Position numbers and translations under genes: made by a program. The notes below the pieces were generated by a model. That model did not search any database. It worked only from the letters and a program-made list of their open reading frames with translations, and was not told the DNA's origin. Shown here one piece after another: positions 1-6,426 of a stretch of DNA of 26,823 nucleotides; position 1 is the first letter of the stretch; the number at the start of each line of letters is the position of its first letter. Origin of the DNA: CAZSNH01 sp052388455 (lineage in GTDB: Bacteria; Pseudomonadota; Alphaproteobacteria; Rhizobiales; Hyphomicrobiaceae); contig JBQTIA010000058.1 of the NCBI GenBank assembly GCA_052388455.1, positions 1 through 26,823 on the forward strand, in the 5' to 3' direction.

Positions 1-27
1 GACGTCCATGGTCGGTCGCGGCGAAAA

Positions 28-65
28 GCCTGACAGGAGCGGGGCGCGCCCCGCCCCTATCAGGC
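28..65. repeat. Large near-perfect palindrome
   Basis: A dyad is centred between 46 and 47. Its arms (28-46 and 47-65) pair at 17 of 19 positions, and its core is the perfect 16-mer GCGGGGCGCGCCCCGC. It lies about 35 bp beyond the broken end of the resolvase fragment. It could be a recombinase or REP-type site or a strong hairpin; the symmetry is seen directly, the role is not known. Confidence 0.75.
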
Positions 66-100
66 AACGATGCCAGCTAGGGAATTTTCGATGCCCACAA

Positions 101-370
101 TCAGGGAGTATTCAACGGCCGATGACAGATGTCGCGCGTGATCTGCGTCAGGTCGAGAACCGAGCGGGCCAAACGATCGAGCCTCGTCACCACGAACTGA
201 TCCCCCTCCCTCATGTAGGCGAGGGCCGTTTTGAGTTCGTGTCGTTCGGACTTTGAAGCGCCGCTCTTCTTCTCTTCGAAGATTTTCTCGCAGCCCGCGG
301 CGGCGAGCTTTTGAACCTGCGTATCCAGGTTCTGCCCGGTCGATGAGACGCGAGCGTATCAGAGCTTCAT
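101..370 (-). pseudogene. Serine recombinase (resolvase/invertase) N-terminal fragment, broken
   Basis: Reading the minus strand from the ATG at 370 gives M-K-L-stop, then YARVSSTGQNLDTQ and, further on, GDQFVVTRLDRLARS. These match the resolvase catalytic domain: the nucleophilic serine lies in the YARVS motif and the downstream arginines in the TRLDRLARS motif. Codon 4 (361-359) is TGA where family members have Gly; GGA to TGA is a single-base change. The frame ends at 101-103 after about 89 codons, roughly half the usual 185-200 residues, so the long helix and the DNA-binding helix-turn-helix are gone. No alternative start would restore the nucleophile. It is a remnant of a transposon or phage recombinase inside the tRNA-Ser element. 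Confidence 0.85.
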
Positions 371-708
371 GTCTTGATTTTCTTAAGAAGTAATGAGACC
401 CGTCAATGAGACGAGTTCCGAGACACAGTTTATTCAGAAGAGGCGTGAAAGCAAATCGTGTCTCACATTCCCTACGATGTGGGACGGTCCGATGCCAAGC
501 GAGCGGAAGACTCGATGGGGCTTCGATTCGTTTGCCCCCTATACAAACGGTCGGATCATCCCACAGGAGACATCAAGACGACGCGCCAAGACAAAGGCCG
601 AGCGCTTAGGAAGCATGTCTGCATTCGGGGGAGCGCGACGGCACGAACGTGAATATCCGCGCGTCCTCGTGCTAGACTCCGCGCACATCATCCGATCTGG
701 GGCCATCC
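371..708. other. Intergenic stretch, no gene recognised
   Basis: The open frames here overlap one another, have no recognisable protein pattern, and one runs into the start of the next gene, so I do not call them. TGAGAC occurs at 394 and 408 (and at 344 inside the resolvase remnant), with CGAGAC at 419. This resembles the hexamers beside the integrase attachment site at 6061-6086. Confidence 0.5.
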
Positions 709-1209
709 ATGCGTCTAAATAAGCCGATCCGCGCCAGTATCGATGAGGTCCGCATCACGCGCCAGGGCACGACCGCCGTCATAGAGTTCGCTGATGAGAC
801 AATCGGCTGCGTCAACCTGACGATTGGCGAGGAGATCCTCGGCATGACAGATCAGGATATCCTCGAACTGCACAACGACATCATCTCGGCCCAGGAGCAG
901 TCACTTCGCGATTGGGACAACACGGTGATCGAGATCCCGCCGGGCAAGCCGCAGATAAAGCTCAGCCGCGATAGCGGCCAATGGGTGCCGCAGGGTGAAG
1001 TCCTCCGCTGCATCATCCACGACAACGAACACCGCGAGCCGGTCTTCGAGATAGATGGTAAGGAGCTGTCGCTCGGCGAATTTGGGCGCATGCTCGTTGT
1101 CTATGCCGGCTGGGGCATGCGCATCGCCTTCGTCCCCGAGGAGTTGGTCCACGAGCAGCCGAAGATCCAGGTTCGCGCGCCGAGGCGGAGGCGGAGGCGG
1201 AGGGAGTGA
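709..1209 (+). CDS. Conserved hypothetical protein with Arg-rich tail
   Basis: The product is 166 aa, with no signal peptide or membrane segment. The N-terminal third (IEFADETIGCVNLTIGEE) looks like beta strands followed by a helix. The C-terminal part carries EFGRMLVVYAGWGMRIAFVPEE (residues about 127-148), a pattern I associate with small uncharacterised bacterial proteins, without being able to name the family. The protein ends in a run of arginines encoded by a slippage-prone repeat of AGGCGG (1183-1200). It is followed on the same strand by another hypothetical gene and may be co-transcribed with it. It lies in the tRNA-Ser element. The function is unknown; I am confident that it is coding because the frame is long, clean and of normal composition. 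Confidence 0.7.
   Translation: MRLNKPIRASIDEVRITRQGTTAVIEFADETIGCVNLTIGEEILGMTDQDILELHNDIISAQEQSLRDWDNTVIEIPPGKPQIKLSRDSGQWVPQGEVLRCIIHDNEHREPVFEIDGKELSLGEFGRMLVVYAGWGMRIAFVPEELVHEQPKIQVRAPRRRRRRRE
1183..1200 (+). repeat. Hexanucleotide microsatellite (AGGCGG)x3
   Basis: Three perfect tandem copies of AGGCGG lie at the 3' end of the preceding gene and encode part of its terminal arginine run. Because the unit is 6 bp, a change in copy number would change the tail length by two residues without shifting the frame. Confidence 0.7.
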
Positions 1210-1332
1210 TCAGACTGAATGGAACTGATCGGGCCCATGTCGGGGCCGCACGCGTCACAGAATCGCGGCCCGATCGTGCGTGGTACGCATCCAACATGGC
1301 TCCGTGGCAGCATCGGCCCGAAGGGACCCGCC

Positions 1333-1767
1333 ATGACCGACATTGCTGAGCTGCAAGAGAAGCTACGGAAGATCGAGGCGTTGTTCGCTGGCGCTGGTAC
1401 GGCTGGCGAAAAGGCCGCCGCCGGAGCAGCAGCCGAACGCATCCGTGCCAAACTCGGTGAGGCGGGCACGCGCGAGGCCGCCACCGAGGTCAGGTACAGC
1501 ATTTCCGATCCCTGGTCGCAGAAGCTGTTCATCGCCCTTTGCCGCCGTTACGGGCTCAGGCCCTTCCGTTATGCACGGATGAAGCGCCAGACGGTGGTCG
1601 TGAAGGGGCCGCGCTCGTTCCTCGACCGCGTGCTCTGGCCCGAGTTCCAGCAGCTCGACGCAGCGCTCTCCACGTTCCTCGCTGAGGTGACCGACAAGGT
1701 CATCCGCGAAGAAGTCTATCGCGACGCCGGGGACGCTGACGAGGTGGCCGAGCCGAAGCTGATTTGA
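1333..1767 (+). CDS. Hypothetical protein with DUF2786-like N-terminus
   Basis: The product is 144 aa from the ATG at 1333. I chose this start over the in-frame ATG at 1219 because it has a purine-rich GAAGGGA stretch upstream and the 38 residues before it look non-coding. Residues about 3-42 (LQEKLRKIEALF, then an Ala/Gly-rich helix and AAERIRAKLGE) follow the helical pattern of DUF2786, a small domain found in phage and mobile-element proteins. The rest (WSQKLFIALCRRYGLRPFRY, then VVVKGPRSFLDRVLWPEFQQL) is consistent with the C-terminal half of such proteins. No catalytic motif is visible. It lies 123 bp after the previous gene on the same strand, within the integrated element. The family assignment is tentative. 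Confidence 0.6.
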   Translation: MTDIAELQEKLRKIEALFAGAGTAGEKAAAGAAAERIRAKLGEAGTREAATEVRYSISDPWSQKLFIALCRRYGLRPFRYARMKRQTVVVKGPRSFLDRVLWPEFQQLDAALSTFLAEVTDKVIREEVYRDAGDADEVAEPKLI

Positions 1768-1984
1768 GCAATGGAATCATCGAGTTCCATGCAAGCACGA
1801 GCAACTCGACGAACAACACCTGACCCTGCTTCTTGCACTGACTGCGACGCCATTGGCGATATCCCAGGAGCGGAAGCAGCGGCGTCGGACACTCAGCGCT
1901 CAGAACCAGCGTTCGCCGGCGTCGCGAGCGAGGTTGAAGCGGACAGCGCCGAAAAACGCCGCATGCGGAGCCAATCGACCTAGT
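1768..1984. other. Intergenic stretch, no gene recognised
   Basis: Several short overlapping frames occur on both strands, none with a recognisable family pattern or a good ribosome binding site. The segment separates the two hypothetical genes from the promoter of the next operon. Confidence 0.4.
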
Positions 1985-2030
1985 CTGACGGAACAGTCCC
2001 GCCACTGGCCACGCTTGGTCGTTCCGTCAG
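1985..2030. repeat. 10-bp perfect inverted repeat upstream of operon
   Basis: CTGACGGAAC (1985-1994) and GTTCCGTCAG (2021-2030) are perfect reverse complements separated by 26 nt. The downstream arm ends 9 nt before the -35 hexamer of the promoter at 2040. It could be an operator for the three-gene operon, a transcription terminator without a U-run, or a relic of a mobile-element end. Confidence 0.55.
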
Positions 2031-2039
2031 CCGGTAAAT

Positions 2040-2068
2040 TTGCTGTCTGTTAATTGCCAGCCTATACA
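2040..2068 (+). promoter_or_regulatory. Sigma70-type promoter of the TIGR04255 operon
   Basis: TTGCTG (2040-2045), a 17-nt spacer and TATACA (2063-2068) give near-consensus spacing. Transcription would start near 2075, only about 11 nt before the GTG start at 2086. The message would therefore be almost leaderless and shows no Shine-Dalgarno sequence. Confidence 0.55.
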
Positions 2069-2085
2069 ACAGTGACGCCGACAAC

Positions 2086-2850
2086 GTGATTGAGAGCCCC
2101 GTGTATCAGACCCTGCCAAGTCCGACTTACCCCCGGGCGCCCATCATCGAAGCCGTAATCCAGTTTCGAGTGATGGCCGACGTCGAATTGCGACTGCAGG
2201 AGAAGGTCGCCAAAAAGCTCAAGACGGGCTACCCCCATTCGCAACCCTTGAAGGCCATCGAGGTGACTCTCGACAACACTGGCGGTCGAGTTGGGGTATC
2301 GCAGAATAGCGAGGGCTACCGACTCGCCAGTGACGACCAGACGGAGGTTGTAATCATCAACTCTCGCGGCATCACCGCCGCTCGCCTTGCACCCTATACT
2401 GGCTGGCCAAATCTACGTGCGCGTGCCGAAGCCGCGTGGCAAGCTTGGCGCGAGGTTACGCCTGCACACGCAATCGAGCGAATCGGGGTGCGGATGATCA
2501 ACCGCATAGACATCCCCGCCAAACCCGAGCCCATATGGCAACTCCATGAGTACCTGCGTTTATTCCCCGCGATCCCGACCCTCACAGACGCCCCTATGAG
2601 CAACTATATGGTTCAAGTCTCCATACCGACTTTCGACCCTCTGTGGATGGCCACCTTGACATCGACGGTATTTCAGCCGCCACCTGTGCCAGGACACAAC
2701 TCTGTGCTGCTCGATATCGACGTTGCGCGCACAAGCAACATTCCTCTGAACAACGCCCAATTGTGGCCAGTTGTCGATCTTGCCCGCACGATAAAGAATG
2801 ATCTCTTCGAGCGGTGCATTACCGACGCTACTCGAGAGCTTTTCGCATGA
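2086..2850 (+). CDS. TIGR04255 family protein
   Basis: The product is 254 aa from a GTG start. The N-terminal pattern YPRAPIIEAVIQFRV (residues 10-24) and the following beta-rich segments match the sporadically distributed TIGR04255 family, which has no known function and often sits in mobile or defence-rich regions. No enzyme active site, signal peptide or membrane helix is visible, so it is presumably cytoplasmic. The stop overlaps the start of the next gene (ATGA at 2847-2850), indicating translational coupling. The start lies about 11 nt after the predicted transcription start and lacks a Shine-Dalgarno; GTG at 2101 is an alternative. Base composition looks less GC-rich than the chromosomal genes after 6400, consistent with acquisition. 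Confidence 0.8.
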   Translation: MIESPVYQTLPSPTYPRAPIIEAVIQFRVMADVELRLQEKVAKKLKTGYPHSQPLKAIEVTLDNTGGRVGVSQNSEGYRLASDDQTEVVIINSRGITAARLAPYTGWPNLRARAEAAWQAWREVTPAHAIERIGVRMINRIDIPAKPEPIWQLHEYLRLFPAIPTLTDAPMSNYMVQVSIPTFDPLWMATLTSTVFQPPPVPGHNSVLLDIDVARTSNIPLNNAQLWPVVDLARTIKNDLFERCITDATRELFA

Positions 2851-3476
2851 CGGCACTCCGGCCCCTGACAGCCAAGCAACTGCGGGACATCAATCCGGCG
2901 TTCGCACTTGCCTATCCAGTCGCCAGTGAAACGTCGGCGCGCTTGGCCGACGCAATTGAACGTGCGCGATTTGCGCCCGTCACGACCGTGTCAGAATACC
3001 CACTACACCACAAGCCGCTTGGATCCATTGACGACCAGCTCTACACCGCGCGGGCTCAGTGCAAGGTCAAGACCAACCAGTTCGCAATGCACTTCGGCGT
3101 CGACTGGCAACGGCGGTTCTTCTCTCAGCTCGACGCGCTCATGAACAAGGACGATTGGGACGCGGCAGACACACCAGTCACTGAGGCCTCATTCACGACA
3201 CTGATTCGCTTGCTGCTGATCATGCGCGGCAAGCGCAGGCCCGGCCTTGGGCTCGGCAACGGCGGGCGCGTGATCGCAGCCTGGACGAACGGGGCCGACC
3301 GGCTGACGATTGAATGTTTGCCTGAGGACCGAGTGCGCTGGATCGTCTCGCAAGTCGTCGACGGTGATCTCGATACAGCCGCTGGTGATACTACCCTTGC
3401 GTTGCTCTTTGACAGACTTGCTCCCTTCAACCCTGGCAAATGGTTCGCTGATGAAGGGGCAAAATCTCCCGCGTGA
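2847..3476 (+). CDS. Hypothetical protein, second gene of TIGR04255 operon
   Basis: The product is 209 aa from the ATG at 2847, which overlaps the upstream stop as ATGA. An in-frame ATG at 2814 lies inside the previous gene and is less likely. It appears soluble and mixed alpha/beta. Visible segments are CKVKTNQFAMHFGVDWQRRF (residues about 71-90), FTTLIRLLLIMRGKRRPGLG (about 114-133) and GRVIAAWTNGADRLTIECL. The last resembles a beta-sheet domain, but I do not recognise the family. The 3' end overlaps the next gene by 26 bp in another frame. This close packing suggests that the three products act together, perhaps as a complex; that is inference from arrangement only. Confidence 0.7.
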   Translation: MTALRPLTAKQLRDINPAFALAYPVASETSARLADAIERARFAPVTTVSEYPLHHKPLGSIDDQLYTARAQCKVKTNQFAMHFGVDWQRRFFSQLDALMNKDDWDAADTPVTEASFTTLIRLLLIMRGKRRPGLGLGNGGRVIAAWTNGADRLTIECLPEDRVRWIVSQVVDGDLDTAAGDTTLALLFDRLAPFNPGKWFADEGAKSPA

Positions 3477-3936
3477 GGACCACATCCTCCGCTTGGTCTC
3501 ACCCAGCCGCCTCCGCAAAGACGAGAACAACGTCGTTGTTGGCGTGCTGCATACCGCCTTCGAACGCAAGCCCGACGAGGAAGGCCTCTCCGTTACTTGG
3601 CTCGAATATTTCGCTGGCACGCGCGCCGTGCAAGAAGTTGCCGCTGTCCACGCCATGCGTGCCAGCAACATCACGCCCGGCAAAAATGCCGCGTTCGCCG
3701 TCGGCAACGTCGGCGCGATAGCCGATACGTGCGCAGAGCGTGGTCACAAAGTTCGGATCGTTCACTGGCCGGAGCAAGACAACAAGGCACATGCCGAGAT
3801 CCGTCAGTTGCCGCGCGATGATCTACAGTTGCTCGAACGTTTGGCCGCAACGGTGTGGGCGAGTACGATCTTGAACAGTGATGTCCCGCCTGGCGCAGCG
3901 CAAGCACCCGCTGAACCGGCACCGCGTGCCCAATAG
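3451..3936 (+). CDS. Conserved hypothetical protein, third gene of TIGR04255 operon
   Basis: The product is 161 aa from the ATG at 3451. I chose this start because the upstream in-frame sequence (from 3310) lies wholly inside gene two, and homologous patterns begin near LPREDHILRLVSPSRL (residues 6-21). Further features are EEGLSVTWLEYFAG (about 44-57), FAVGNVGAIADTCAERGHKV (about 86-105) and an Ala/Pro-rich tail. The combination reminds me of a small unnamed family, with a 'D-H-x-x-R' start and an 'LSVxWLE' motif, seen in mobile regions; I cannot name it. It is co-transcribed with the two preceding genes through a 26-bp overlap. No catalytic motif is evident. Confidence 0.7.
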   Translation: MKGQNLPREDHILRLVSPSRLRKDENNVVVGVLHTAFERKPDEEGLSVTWLEYFAGTRAVQEVAAVHAMRASNITPGKNAAFAVGNVGAIADTCAERGHKVRIVHWPEQDNKAHAEIRQLPRDDLQLLERLAATVWASTILNSDVPPGAAQAPAEPAPRAQ

Positions 3937-4260
3937 CCCGCAGATGCCGGCACTTCCGCTCTGCGGCAGTAAGCAGGCTACTTGCGGTTCGCTGCCGAGA
4001 GCCGCTGGCCGATGTCGCCTATCTCTGCATACTGCCCATGGGTTCAACGTAAGCTTGCCTGTTCCCCTTCCATCGTAGCGGGCGTGCCGACGCCGCAAGG
4101 TCGTCGCAGGAGCTCCTCCCTCCTTCACTCCGTTCCGGCCCTACCAACGCCTCGCCGCTTCTCGCGACGGGGTGCTGCGACGTCACAGAACCCGCTTTTC
4201 GTCTTGGCCGCTGAAGGCAGCACGGAAGTCGTGCGCCATGCATGGCCAAGGGTCAGAGAC
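3937..4260. other. Intergenic stretch before ArdC stump, no gene recognised
   Basis: A frame is open from 3982 into the ArdC stump, but its translation before 4261 has no family pattern, is rich in Arg, Ser and Pro, and looks non-coding. The likely ribosome binding site AAGGG for the stump lies at about 4249-4253. I see no terminator with a clear U-run. Confidence 0.4.
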
Positions 4261-4401
4261 ATGTTGAAACGAATCGACGTTCACGAGGAAATCGCGAACC
4301 GCATCATCGACGCCATCAAGAAGGGGGTAGGCACGTTCAAGCTCCCATGGCATCGGCCAGCAGGTTCGATCACGCGCCAACCTTCCATCGGGGAGGCGTG
4401 A
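4261..4401 (+). pseudogene. ardC: ArdC-like antirestriction protein, N-terminal stump
   Basis: The 46 codons from ATG 4261 contain KRIDVHEEIANRIIDAIKKG, then FKLPWHRPAGSITRQPSI. This matches the start of the ArdC N-terminal ssDNA-binding domain found on conjugative elements of Hyphomicrobiales, which continues at the PWHR motif into a conserved RPVN-type segment. Here the frame stops at 4399-4401 just after that segment. About 250 residues of a normal ArdC, including the zinc-metalloprotease-like domain, are missing. The stop lies 1 nt before the next gene's ATG, so the 3' part was probably deleted and replaced. The remnant supports a conjugative-element ancestry for this island. A short functional peptide cannot be excluded. 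Confidence 0.75.
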
Positions 4402-4402
4402 C

Positions 4403-4741
4403 ATGACGAAGAAACCGAAGTTCAAGCCTGCGAAGGTCACGAACCCGCGCACAACAACAGTTCGGTTCACATGGAATGATGTCGTGCTCTCGGTCCGGCA
4501 TCAGCCGGACTACATCTCGAAAGGGTGGGATCACATTGAACTGCGGGTCGTGGCTCCGAAAGGTGCCATCGTACCCATCACCAACACCGGCTATCTTTCG
4601 CACTTTCTCATACCGGCCGAGTTCAAGCTCGCCGGAGGGCCGCTTGCGTTTTTTAGTGCGTGGCTAGACCGCGAGTCGAAAACCAAGCGGTGGCGAATGG
4701 CCGACCTTAAGTCACGGCAGCTGAGCCTATTCGATCGTTGA
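4403..4741 (+). CDS. Small hypothetical protein of mobile-element type
   Basis: The product is 112 aa, preceded by GGGGAGG in the 3' end of the ArdC stump, a strong ribosome binding site. It is basic at the N-terminus (MTKKPKFKPAKV). The core TTTVRFTWNDVVLSVRHQPD, then DHIELRVVAPKGAIVPITNTGYLSHFL, looks like a beta-sheet domain. It ends with ADLKSRQLSLFDR, whose QLSLFD segment resembles the clamp-binding motif (QLxLF) used by proteins that contact the DNA polymerase beta sliding clamp. That resemblance is seen in the sequence; clamp binding is inference. The 3' end overlaps the convergent integrase gene by 35 bp. The gene is probably an element cargo or maintenance gene of unknown function. 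Confidence 0.65.
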   Translation: MTKKPKFKPAKVTNPRTTTVRFTWNDVVLSVRHQPDYISKGWDHIELRVVAPKGAIVPITNTGYLSHFLIPAEFKLAGGPLAFFSAWLDRESKTKRWRMADLKSRQLSLFDR

Positions 4742-5933
4742 TGCGAGATGATCCACTGGTCGCTGTTACTGTCTGGCCAAGGCAGTATTTCGCCCAAGCC
4801 TCCATCAGCAGCCGGCGCTCGTCGAAGAAGTCCGTTCTCAAATAGGCGGCCAGCACTTTACTGCCTGGACTGTGAGCGAGCGCCGCTTCTGAGACTTCGT
4901 TTGCGGCCTTCGCGCTCTCCGATGCCCAAACCTTGAAGCTCGACCGGAAGCCGTGCGCCGTCGCATCGATCTTCTGGTCACGCAGAAACTTGGTGAATGT
5001 CATGTCCGACAGCGGCTTGCCGACTTTGGACGGGAATATCAGCTCACTATCCGGACATAGCTTCTTGGTTTTTGCCAGGATATCCAGGCACCGGACGCTG
5101 AGCGGAACACGATGAGCTTCGCGCGCCTTCATGCGCTGTGCGGGTATCGTCCAGGTCGCACCCGCCCTATCGATCTCGGTCCACAGTGCCCCTCTCGTTT
5201 CGCCGCTGCGTCCCGCCGTGAGGATCAAAAATTCGAGCGACAGTTCCGTCACCGACTCGGGTCTTGCGTGTAGCATGACGAAGAACGACGGAACCTTGGC
5301 CCAAGGCATCGAGGCATGGTGCCTGACCGTCCTATGCTTTGTTCCCAGCTCGGCGGCGACACCGATGCACGGCGAGGCTGTCGTCCGGATGCCGCGCACG
5401 ATGGCAGATTTGAACACCAGTTCCATCCGTTGCAGCACACGCTTGGCCGTCTCGGGTTTATCGAACCAAATGGGAGAGAGAACATCGATAACCTGACCGG
5501 TCGTAATGCTTGCGACCGGGATGTCGCCGATTTTCGGGAAGACATAGGCGTCCATGGTCGACGTCCACTGCTTCAAGTGCTTCGCGTTGGAGAGCTGCTT
5601 CTCTCGTTGAGCGAGTGTAATCTTGAACATGTCGCGAAAGCGGGTCGCCGCGACGGCCTTCTGCTTTTCTTGCCGACGAAGGTCGATGCCGCCTGAGGCC
5701 GCTTTGCGGATACCGGCAGCAGCGTCGCGCGCGCTTTCGAGCGAGATGTTCGGATAGGAGCCAAGTCCCCGCTCGATACGACGACCGTAGAGACTGACCC
5801 GAGCCACCCACCGCTTCGCTCCACCATCGGTCACGATCAGGCGAAGACCACCGCCGTCCTCGTACTTGCCGGGCACCTTCAGAGCTTTGACGCGGACCGC
5901 CGAAAGCCTCTTCTCGATGCGGGTGCCAGCCAT
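4707..5933 (-). CDS. int: Tyrosine-type site-specific integrase
   Basis: The product is 408 aa from the ATG at 5933, which has GGAGGCAGGAG just upstream; in-frame ATGs at 5963 and 6023 are less well supported. Residues about 5-90 form the DUF4102-type arm-binding domain (EDGGGLRLIVTDGGAKRWV, then the RRIERGLGSYPNISL region). Next comes a core-binding domain and the catalytic domain, with Arg242 (GRSGETRG), His327 and Arg330 (HGFR), His354 (ALAH) and Tyr364 (AAYLRTD). All the expected residues are present, so it should be active. It integrates and excises the element by recombination at the tRNA-Ser 3' end, 160 bp away and on the same strand as the integrase. This P4-like arrangement is typical of genomic islands. 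Confidence 0.95.
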   Translation of the reverse strand: MAGTRIEKRLSAVRVKALKVPGKYEDGGGLRLIVTDGGAKRWVARVSLYGRRIERGLGSYPNISLESARDAAAGIRKAASGGIDLRRQEKQKAVAATRFRDMFKITLAQREKQLSNAKHLKQWTSTMDAYVFPKIGDIPVASITTGQVIDVLSPIWFDKPETAKRVLQRMELVFKSAIVRGIRTTASPCIGVAAELGTKHRTVRHHASMPWAKVPSFFVMLHARPESVTELSLEFLILTAGRSGETRGALWTEIDRAGATWTIPAQRMKAREAHRVPLSVRCLDILAKTKKLCPDSELIFPSKVGKPLSDMTFTKFLRDQKIDATAHGFRSSFKVWASESAKAANEVSEAALAHSPGSKVLAAYLRTDFFDERRLLMEAWAKYCLGQTVTATSGSSRINDRIGSAAVT

Positions 5934-6060
5934 CTCCTGCCTCCATCTCGTCCCCCAATCCATCCCCCAATTGAAACGGGATGCAGCGGGACCGGATGAG
6001 AGAGGATAAGACCGAACAGGCAATCAATCAACTGATATTGCAGTGATTTTCAGATCGTCT

Positions 6061-6090
6061 TGAGATGCAATGAGATGGCCTGAGACAGGC
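6061..6090. repeat. Three 10-bp-phased TGAGA(T/C) repeats at the attachment site
   Basis: TGAGAT at 6061, TGAGAT at 6071 and TGAGAC at 6081 lie exactly 10 bp apart, so they fall on one face of the helix. They sit between the integrase gene and the 3' end of the tRNA. They are candidate arm-type binding sites for the integrase or an excisionase. Confidence 0.5.
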
Positions 6091-6093
6091 CTT

Positions 6094-6183
6094 TGGCGGA
6101 TGGGGAGGGATTCGAACCCCCGGTGAACTCGCGCACACGCCGGTTTTCAAGACCGGTGCCTTAAACCACTCGGCCACCCATCC
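6094..6183 (-). tRNA. tRNA-Ser (anticodon UGA)
   Basis: The gene is 90 nt on the minus strand. The acceptor arms GGATGGG (from 6183) and CCCATCC (6104-6098) pair perfectly, followed by discriminator G and an encoded CCA (6096-6094). The anticodon loop is CTTGAAA within a CCGGT/ACCGG stem, giving anticodon TGA. The T loop is GTTCGAATC. The length fits a class II tRNA with a long variable arm, as in serine tRNAs. The integrated element lies on its 3' side and preserves the full tRNA. Confidence 0.95.
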
Positions 6184-6223
6184 CTTAGGCGGAATCAGGG
6201 TATCTCCGCGGGATCGGCCGGAC

Positions 6224-6250
6224 CCTATACGCTCGCTGGCTGGCTCTCAA
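6224..6250 (-). promoter_or_regulatory. Candidate promoter of tRNA-Ser
   Basis: On the minus strand TTGAGA (6250-6245) and TATAGG (6229-6224) are separated by 15 nt. The predicted start lies about 33 nt before the tRNA 5' end. The spacer is short, so confidence is low. Confidence 0.3.
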
Positions 6251-6295
6251 GACCATGCTCTCCGCCCACGTCCGGCGCCGCCGGCAGGGCTCGGA

Positions 6296-6311
6296 TTAAC
6301 CATTTGCTAAC
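6296..6311 (+). promoter_or_regulatory. CtrA-like binding box upstream of rlpA
   Basis: TTAA-N7-CTAAC (TTAACCATTTGCTAAC) differs by one base from the CtrA consensus TTAA-N7-TTAAC of alphaproteobacteria. It lies 116 bp before the chosen rlpA start. CtrA control of envelope and division genes is well known in this class; control of this gene is inference. Confidence 0.4.
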
Positions 6312-6426
6312 CCTGGTTCGCCACGATGACGACGCGCTTCGGGCCCGGTTGGGGTTTAACACTTGCGACGGTCCTGAGCGGGGTCTCTGTGCCCGGTCGG
6401 ATTGTAATTGCGTGTGGGTCGGGCGA

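Noticed and set aside
359..361. TGA at codon 4 of the resolvase read as recoding (selenocysteine)
   Set aside because: Homologues have Gly here, there is no reason for a catalytic Sec, and the gene is also truncated.
393..722. 109-aa plus-strand frame before the first hypothetical gene
   Set aside because: It overlaps the start of the better-supported gene at 709, has no ribosome binding site and no family pattern.
1700..2005. 101-aa minus-strand frame in the gap before the TIGR04255 operon
   Set aside because: It is Arg/Leu-rich with no recognisable family, overlaps the 3' end of the DUF2786-like gene and has no supporting start.
3982..4260. N-terminal extension of the ArdC stump frame
   Set aside because: The residues before Met at 4261 do not resemble ArdC, and AAGGG lies just before 4261.
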